Below are positions 61,836 through 64,000 of a stretch of DNA of 64,000 nt, in pieces. Numbering within the stretch: position 1 is the stretch's first letter; each line of letters begins with the position of its first letter. Under the pieces are notes generated by a model. It was not told where the DNA came from. It made no database searches and saw only the letters and a program-made list of their open reading frames with translations. The position numbers were made by a program, and so were the translations under genes. Origin of the DNA: Lumbricus rubellus (lineage: Eukaryota; Annelida; Clitellata; Crassiclitellata; Lumbricidae); contig OX243811.1 of assembly GCA_945859605.1 (NCBI GenBank), positions 58,439,766 to 58,503,765 on the forward strand, given 5' to 3'.

Positions 61836-64000
61836 CCCCCATATCAAGTGTCAACTTGATGTGATGTTTCCTCTTCTCTCGCTCCTCACCCCTTTTCACT
61901 CTGTCCTCTTCTACCTCTCCCTCTCTGTCTCTCGCTGGTACACTCGCTCTTGGTTGGCATCTGAGGGAAGACGTTGATTTATTAGTCAGAGTCAGACACT
62001 GTCACTCCAGCCGCTGCCAATTAAGTTTCCTTATATAATGTGTGTGCGTGCGTGCGTGCGTGTGTGTGTGTGTGTGTATTCGCGTTTCACCAGCTAGACC
62101 TATAGCTGTTATCTCGCAGTGATCACCTGAAACAACACACGAGCCCCTCTTGAAGGGAACACGATACCAATTACTTGTCTATTAGGCGACACGAGTAAAT
62201 GCATTTTTGCCGTATTGGGGTCACAATATAAATTTCAATGCATAAGAGAACTCTGTACCTATATGCGTCCAAAGAAATTTATAACAGGTCTAACTTGTAG
62301 AACGCACCGATAACCACATTGAAAATTACGTTGCAATAATCATAGAACAGAATCATAACTAAATATTCTAAATTTATTATGCAAACATGCGAAAAATCCA
62401 GAGGGGCGCACTTGCGCCCCCTTGCGCCCCCCTGCGGACGCCCATGATTGTATAAGATAATAGGTCTACGCTGCAATTACATTAACATTGCCAAATAAAA
62501 GTGTATAGTTGTTTATGTTATTTCAGACATAGACGAATGTAGCTTGAAGGTGTGTGATGCTGATACAGCGATATGCACAAATACGATTGGAAGCTACAAC
62601 TGTTCCTGCATACGCGGATTTCAACCACACAATGACACAACATGCAATGGTATAAATAGAACACCGAATAAAAACATGTTTCGATATGTTTTCACTTTTT
62701 CATATAGCCTACCTACTGTACCTATTCCTACGAAAGTGCTGCTTTGAATGTAGTCGGTTTTTGAGGAACTATAGGCCTAGTGGCATCAAGAAATCGTCAA
62801 AATGAAGATTGCGCCACTTTTTTTTACCTCGCAGTAAATGTTCCCGTAAGATCTTCTTTCCACAACTGTTTGGGAGAAAATTAAGCTTATAAGAATAAAT
62901 TACCTGCATATCGACGACGTGAAAATGGATTATTTGGCTTGTGGATTATTTTTTTAATATGACACAGTAACTGACGAAGAGAAGTTGCTTGTTCGGCAGC
63001 TGTTAGTTTGCAAAATGTCTGTGGTATGCCTGTCTGTTCAACGTGTTTGTTGCTAAATTAACCATCTTTTCACCATATAAAATAGTTATAAATATGAAAT
63101 TATATAACATAAATTAAAATGTGGGTGCCATGGTTTATTTTGTTAACAGACACTGACGAATGCGAGATGAAAGTGTGTGATCCTGAATCGATGATATGCA
63201 CTAATATGATTGGAAGCTACAACTGTTCCTGCAGAAGGGGCTTCGAAGCGTTCAATGACACAGTGAAAGCATGCATCGGTAAATAATTTTATACGGTAGT
63301 TGACGGAAATATTATTATGTTAATAGGGCACAGTAAGTGACGTAATGAAGTTGCGGATGTCGGGAGCTGTTAGTTTCTACAATGTATATAGTAGGCCTAT
63401 CTGGTCAAAATATTTGCAAAATTAGCCACCTATTTCATCTTATAAAGTAGTTATAAATATGTAATTACATAACAACAGTCTTTAGGTAAAAAGCAGGTGT
63501 CATGGTTTATTTTATTACCAGACACTGACGAATGCGAGATGAAAGTGTGTGATCCTGAATCGATGATATGCACTAATACAGTTGGAAGCTACAACTGTTC
63601 GTGCAGAAGGGGATTTCATGTAGACAATGCCACAACATGCATAGGTAATATATTATTTGCAAAACTTCTAACGAACTATAGTCTTCTTGTAACGATTCAT
63701 AAGCTGGCTCTAGGATAGCAACGTAACACCGTTTTCAATGCATAGCCTTTTCAAACATTTTTGAGAAAATGGCGAGGACTGAAATAGATCGATAGTTATA
63801 CAGGCTTTTTCTCTTAATCTCTTCTTGAATACAAAACTAAACGTAAATAAAATGTAGGTGCCTTTCTAAAATTTATTACCAGACACCGACGAATGCAACA
63901 TGAAGGTGTGTGATCCTGATTCGATGATTTGCACTAATACGATTGGAAGCTACAACTGTTTCTGCAAAAGGGGCTACCAGACGCTCAATGACACAGTGAC
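40140..64000 (+). CDS. Gene B: WSC/EGF-repeat receptor, 3' end outside window
   Basis: Tandem paralogue of gene A with matching exon order and phases. Exons: 40140-40248, 41754-41905, 44404-44548, 44836-44970, 45608-45765, 47906-48032, 49377-49517, 49799-49930, 50680-50802, 62527-62649, 63150-63278, 63522-63644 and 63883 to beyond the window end. It has a signal peptide, WSC, EGF-like, WSC, two EGF-like modules and at least five DxDEC EGF modules. All visible exons are open and their splice sites intact, unlike gene A. The intron 50803-62526 contains a complete Polinton. Membrane and tail exons must lie beyond the window. Confidence 0.85.
40249..41753 (+). other. Intron 1 of gene B
   Basis: Contains a short (ATTAC)n run at about 40365-40400 and AT-rich sequence. 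The open frames at 40605 and 40693 have no conserved content. It ends with the same GATTGATTGATAG acceptor as gene A. Confidence 0.5.
41754..41905 (+). CDS. Gene B exon 2: WSC domain 1, first half
   Basis: Phase 1 to 0. [35 protein letters not shown] split over positions as in gene A exon 2, with two extra codons (HALN region). Confidence 0.88.
42002..44152. mobile_element. MITE with nested hAT-like element, TSD GTGTCATC
   Basis: Left end CATAGAGATGTA (42002), right end TACATCTCAATG (44152), flanked by GTGTCATC at 41994-42001 and 44153-44160. Gene A keeps the empty site near 8915. The ends match the 24344 MITE. The hAT-like element at 42875-44117 is inserted within it, so its own length is about 900 bp. 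Confidence 0.82.
42875..44117. mobile_element. hAT-like element nested in MITE
   Basis: Ends CAGAGGTTCTCAACC and GGTTGAGAACCCCTG, with exact 8-bp duplication ATATAGGC at 42867-42874 and 44118-44125. Internal GTGTGTCGCG repeats lie near both ends. 1,243 bp, no transposase frame. Confidence 0.88.
44404..44548 (+). CDS. Gene B exon 3: WSC domain 1, second half
   Basis: Phase 0 to 1. [33 protein letters not shown]: the conserved C-terminal half of a WSC domain. Confidence 0.9.
44836..44970 (+). CDS. Gene B exon 4: EGF-like module
   Basis: Phase 1 to 1. [34 protein letters not shown]. Nearly identical to gene A exon 4, with Arg-Glu-Ile changed to Arg-Asp-Ile. Confidence 0.88.
45370..45538. repeat. 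MITE-like repeat with telomere-like core
   Basis: Inverted ends GTATCGGGGACC and GGTCCCCGATAC surround G-rich repeats of GGTCGGTTAGG type, ending in GTTAGGGTTAGGATTAGGGT. The TTAGGG-like words are short and degenerate, so this is not a telomere fragment. Confidence 0.55.
45608..45765 (+). CDS. Gene B exon 5: WSC domain 2, first half
   Basis: Phase 1 to 0. [40 protein letters not shown]. One codon shorter than gene A exon 5. Confidence 0.88.
45766..47140 (+). other. Intron 5 of gene B, first part
   Basis: A LINE/SINE-like 3' end (TTTCAATAAAGAAAAG then ATTATT) is at 46015-46086. A fragment of the GACTAAAAGAAGG/CGAAATTTTC repeat family is at 46715-46840. The EGF pseudo-exon present in gene A intron 5 was not found here. 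Confidence 0.5.
47145..47860 (+). repeat. Two-copy repeat and possible SINE
   Basis: GGGCTCAATGCCCGTAGGAG ... ATCTTGAAGCATCT (47162-47283) is repeated as GGTCAATGCCCGTTGTGTCC ... ACCTTGAAGCATCT (47358-47464). Downstream, GTGGTTCACGATAGTGTAGT and GTGGTTCCAACCTCTGCCCC (47645-47715) resemble the A- and B-boxes of a tRNA-derived SINE. Overlapping open frames are not credible genes. Confidence 0.45.
47906..48032 (+). CDS. Gene B exon 6: WSC domain 2, second half
   Basis: Phase 0 to 1. [35 protein letters not shown]. Completes WSC domain 2 with the canonical CGG. Confidence 0.88.
48163..48495 (+). mobile_element. Partial arm of the mariner-type element
   Basis: Starts CACACCGTGATTCAAAAGGT and continues with AAGCCAAACT, ATGCCTGATAA and GATATGAATCTTTCAACTTC words shared with 3413-3800. 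Only one arm is present. Confidence 0.6.
48496..49376 (+). other. Intron 6 of gene B, distal
   Basis: No gene recognised. The end aligns with the sequence before gene A exon 7 (GAATGTTTTAG). Confidence 0.5.
49377..49517 (+). CDS. Gene B exon 7: EGF-like module
   Basis: Phase 1 to 1. [38 protein letters not shown]. Same length as gene A exon 7 (141 nt). Confidence 0.88.
49799..49930 (+). CDS. Gene B exon 8: EGF-like module
   Basis: Phase 1 to 1. [30 protein letters not shown]. Same length as gene A exon 8 (132 nt). Confidence 0.88.
49931..50679 (+). other. Intron 8 of gene B
   Basis: Aligns to gene A intron 8 at both ends (GAGTCTGAGG, GTAGAGC and CAAAGGTATTTTG). About 350 bp near 50105-50455 is absent from gene A and is probably an insertion. 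No gene. Confidence 0.5.
50680..50802 (+). CDS. Gene B exon 9: DTDEC EGF module
   Basis: Phase 1 to 1. [36 protein letters not shown]. The upstream intron matches gene A exon 9, whereas the downstream sequence (TGCAAAACTTCTAACGAAC) matches what follows gene A exon 10, as if the two A exons correspond to one exon here. Exon start is accurate to within one base. Confidence 0.87.
51305..51599 (+). repeat. Polinton left terminal inverted repeat
   Basis: Pairs with 60397-60691, with the same length of 295 bp; weaker similarity continues about 14 bases inward. The outer part is AT-rich (TTAATTAGG words). The inner 50 bases are GC-rich (CAGGGCCCCGCGCGCTGGGT) and carry two GCGTCATCGG words. Confidence 0.93.
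51600..51830. repeat. CCAATCAGCGAGCGAGAA tandem repeats next to the TIR
   Basis: Five degenerate copies at about 45-60 bp spacing (near 51617, 51660, 51702, 51745 and 51787), each with CCAATCAG or ATCAATCAG and AGCGAGAA, often followed by CTAGACCAGGAAG. CCAAT boxes bind NF-Y in animals, so this may be a promoter or enhancer. No counterpart was seen at the right end. Confidence 0.65.
52047..55371 (-). pseudogene. Polinton polymerase exon 5 (exonuclease + polymerase)
   Basis: Starts after TTTAG at 55372, opening [19 protein letters not shown], which fits the GG|A split codon from exon 4. The first third ([37 protein letters not shown]) matches the N-terminal extension common in animal Polinton polymerases. 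TAG at 54605 and TAA at 53579 fall in frame, cutting the product into N-terminal, exonuclease and polymerase parts. Frame is otherwise open for 3.3 kb, so the stops look recent, or are read through. Confidence 0.85.
55372..55862 (-). repeat. Polymerase intron 4 with short degenerate repeats
   Basis: GT (55862) to AG (55372). It contains about eight irregular copies of AATTTTCTAAGTCCAA plus CAAACTGCAG words. The same word occurs near 51830 (AATTTCTAAGTACGAAAG), outside the polymerase. Confidence 0.6.
55863..56169 (-). CDS. Polinton polymerase exon 4: zinc-binding segment
   Basis: Phase 1 in, phase 2 out. It encodes [39 protein letters not shown] and LCVTC: eight or more Cys in CxxC pairs, probably a zinc ribbon. 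It then has a linker with LEDTLRDEG just before the VKWYV start of exon 5. The reading frame is intact. Confidence 0.75.
56355..56516 (-). CDS. Polinton polymerase exon 3: basic/low-complexity linker
   Basis: Phase 1 to 1. [20 protein letters not shown], then Gly/Glu/Pro and an eight-Ala run, then [15 protein letters not shown]. Two basic clusters (KRKAE, AKRNK) look like a nuclear localisation signal. Confidence 0.7.
56654..56728 (-). CDS. Polinton polymerase exon 2: N-terminal coiled segment
   Basis: Phase 1 to 1, 75 nt, acceptor TTTCTAG, donor GTAAGT. Encodes [20 protein letters not shown] and IRQM, a charged helical segment. Confidence 0.7.
56814..56817 (-). CDS. Polinton polymerase exon 1: ATG plus one base
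   Basis: ATG G followed by GTAAAT. Joining to exon 2 gives M-A-S-M-H-E and keeps the frame through all five exons. An alternative start is the internal ATG in exon 2. Confidence 0.55.
56899..56907 (-). promoter_or_regulatory. TATA box of the polymerase gene
   Basis: Minus-strand TATAAAAAG about 82-90 bases upstream of the ATG at 56817, leaving room for a 5' leader of about 50 nt. Confidence 0.5.
57082..57317 (-). CDS. Unassigned Polinton coding segment, C-terminal exon
   Basis: Minus-strand open frame without an early ATG, ending TAA at 57084-57082. It encodes [55 protein letters not shown]. Composition is strongly protein-like. An in-frame TAA just upstream means it must begin by splicing, for example after AG at 57319-57318. 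The phase (1) does not match the donor of the exon at 58554 (phase 2), so a middle exon may be lost. Family not recognised; a virion-type protein is conceivable from context only. Confidence 0.45.
57318..57601. repeat. (ATA)n and four-copy 60-bp tandem repeat
   Basis: (AAT)n at 57335-57375, then units of GGCCTACTACCCAGTGTCTC plus CTGACGCTGACATCATTCTA plus CGTATTATAATA, four copies to about 57580. It replaces whatever coding sequence once lay upstream of 57317. Confidence 0.75.
57602..58298. mobile_element. 697-bp palindromic hAT-like MITE, copy 1
   Basis: Ends GTGGAAGAATTTTAG and CTAAAATTCTTCTA, flanked by CTATAATA at 57594-57601 and 58299-58306. The two halves are largely complementary to each other (ACTACGTAGAGACTTGGCAG, GAGCCGCCATCTTGG near each end), so the whole can fold into one long hairpin. 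Confidence 0.85.
58554..58738 (-). CDS. Unassigned Polinton coding segment, first exon
   Basis: ATG at 58738; encodes [40 protein letters not shown], then [15 protein letters not shown], and ends at a strong donor (AA then GTGAGT) in phase 2. It reads like a real protein N-terminus. Family not recognised. It may belong with the segment at 57082-57317, but the phases do not join directly and the copy-1 MITE plus tandem repeats lie between. Confidence 0.5.
58792..59488. mobile_element. 697-bp palindromic hAT-like MITE, copy 2 (inverted)
   Basis: Reverse complement of copy 1, same length. Flanks TAGTGTAG (58784-58791) and TAGTGTGC (59489-59496), a slightly diverged 8-bp duplication. A duplicated flank at about 59587-59625 (TTGGCCATTCTTCTCTTAAT then GTGCTTGTTTG) shows the site without the insertion. 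Confidence 0.85.
59686..60115 (+). CDS. Candidate plus-strand Polinton exon running into a GGGAGAGA repeat
   Basis: After the acceptor CCGCAG, an open frame encodes [60 protein letters not shown] and [12 protein letters not shown], protein-like for about 80 residues. It then becomes an Arg/Glu/Gly-rich tail dictated by the simple repeat. The natural end is probably near 59930 (GTAGGT could be a donor). Family not recognised. Confidence 0.4.
59940..60325. repeat. (GGGAGAGA)n polypurine tract
   Basis: About 385 bases of almost pure purine on the plus strand. Open frames of Arg/Glu/Gly (plus) and Ser/Leu/Pro (minus) arise from the repeat and are not genes. Such mirror-like polypurine tracts can form triplex DNA. 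Confidence 0.9.
60397..60691 (-). repeat. Polinton right terminal inverted repeat
   Basis: Reverse complement of 51305-51599 with few differences; ends CCTATTACACCTACT at the target duplication GTTGCT. Confidence 0.93.
60973..62446. mobile_element. hAT-like element, TSD ATTGTATA
   Basis: Ends CATGGGCGTCCGCAGG and CCTGCGGACGCCCATG, exact duplication ATTGTATA at 60965-60972 and 62447-62454. 1,474 bp, with GGGGCGCA words just inside both ends. It holds (TA)n at 61787-61831 and (GT)n/(GCGT)n at 62040-62078. No transposase frame. Confidence 0.88.
62527..62649 (+). CDS. Gene B exon 10: DIDEC EGF module
   Basis: Phase 1 to 1. [36 protein letters not shown]. Counterpart of gene A exons at 27815 and 30352. 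Donor GTATAA is slightly atypical. Confidence 0.87.
62650..63149 (+). other. Intron 10 of gene B
   Basis: Homologous to gene A introns at 27938-28430 and 30475-31169 (GGCATCAAGAAATCGTCAAA, GCTGTTAGTTT), without the MITE found at 30611. Confidence 0.6.
63150..63278 (+). CDS. Gene B exon 11: DTDEC EGF module
   Basis: Phase 1 to 1, 129 nt. [39 protein letters not shown]. Intact homologue of the frameshifted gene A exon at 31170. Confidence 0.88.
63522..63644 (+). CDS. Gene B exon 12: DTDEC EGF module
   Basis: Phase 1 to 1. [36 protein letters not shown]. The first 17 residues equal those of exon 11, pointing to very recent exon duplication. The 3' intron carries the decayed CAAAACTTCTAACGAACTA read-through sequence. 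Confidence 0.88.
63883..64000 (+). CDS. Gene B exon 13: DTDEC EGF module, cut by window end
   Basis: Acceptor [43 protein letters not shown]. Open to the last base; the donor lies outside the window. Confidence 0.87.

Overview
This is a eukaryotic window: genes are split into many short exons with GT/AG borders, introns are long and packed with transposable elements, and there are tRNA-derived SINEs, LINE reverse transcriptase fragments, microsatellites and a Polinton. Family content (WSC and EGF receptor exons, a cadherin relic) and the very frequent palindrome TAGGCCTA suggest a marine invertebrate deuterostome, probably an echinoderm. The taxon is an inference and was not tested by search.

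The backbone is a pair of tandem paralogous genes on the + strand for secreted or membrane receptors. Gene A (7431-36251) is complete in the window: signal peptide, WSC domain split over two exons, EGF-like exon, second split WSC domain, EGF-like exons, a run of DxDEC-type EGF exons, one transmembrane exon and two cytoplasmic exons ending in TAA. Gene B (40140 to beyond 64000) repeats the same order and leaves the window inside its EGF run. Extracellular modules begin and end in phase 1, the arrangement expected for exon duplication and skipping. Gene A shows decay: one truncated EGF exon, one EGF exon with a 7-nt insertion, and a one-base frame error in the EGF exon before the membrane segment.

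The two genes lie in a duplicated segment that also includes their promoters. Comparing the copies gives empty sites for several insertions: a 5'-inverted LINE and a 284-bp MITE in gene A, and a MITE with a hAT-like element nested in it in gene B. Many elements are delimited by terminal inverted repeats and 8-bp target duplications (hAT-like), plus a Tc1/mariner relic (TA), a probable piggyBac-like element (TTAA), and a gag-ORF retroelement that splits an old EGF pseudo-exon.

The most remarkable object is a complete 9,387-bp Polinton/Maverick (51305-60691) inside an intron of gene B. It has 295-bp inverted repeats beginning AGT and a 6-bp target duplication GTTGCT. On its minus strand it carries a five-exon protein-primed DNA polymerase gene whose reading frame closes exactly across all splice junctions but holds two in-frame stops and an Asn in the catalytic motif C. 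It also carries two unassigned minus-strand coding segments, one plus-strand candidate exon, and two 697-bp self-complementary hAT-like MITEs in opposite orientation. No integrase, ATPase, protease or major capsid gene was recognised, so it appears to be a decayed or cut-down copy.

The first 7.4 kb is intergenic repeat DNA (a nested hAT-like element, then a mariner relic). The 36.4-40.1 kb interval between the two receptors holds a SINE, satellites and a MITE, followed by the promoter region of gene B.
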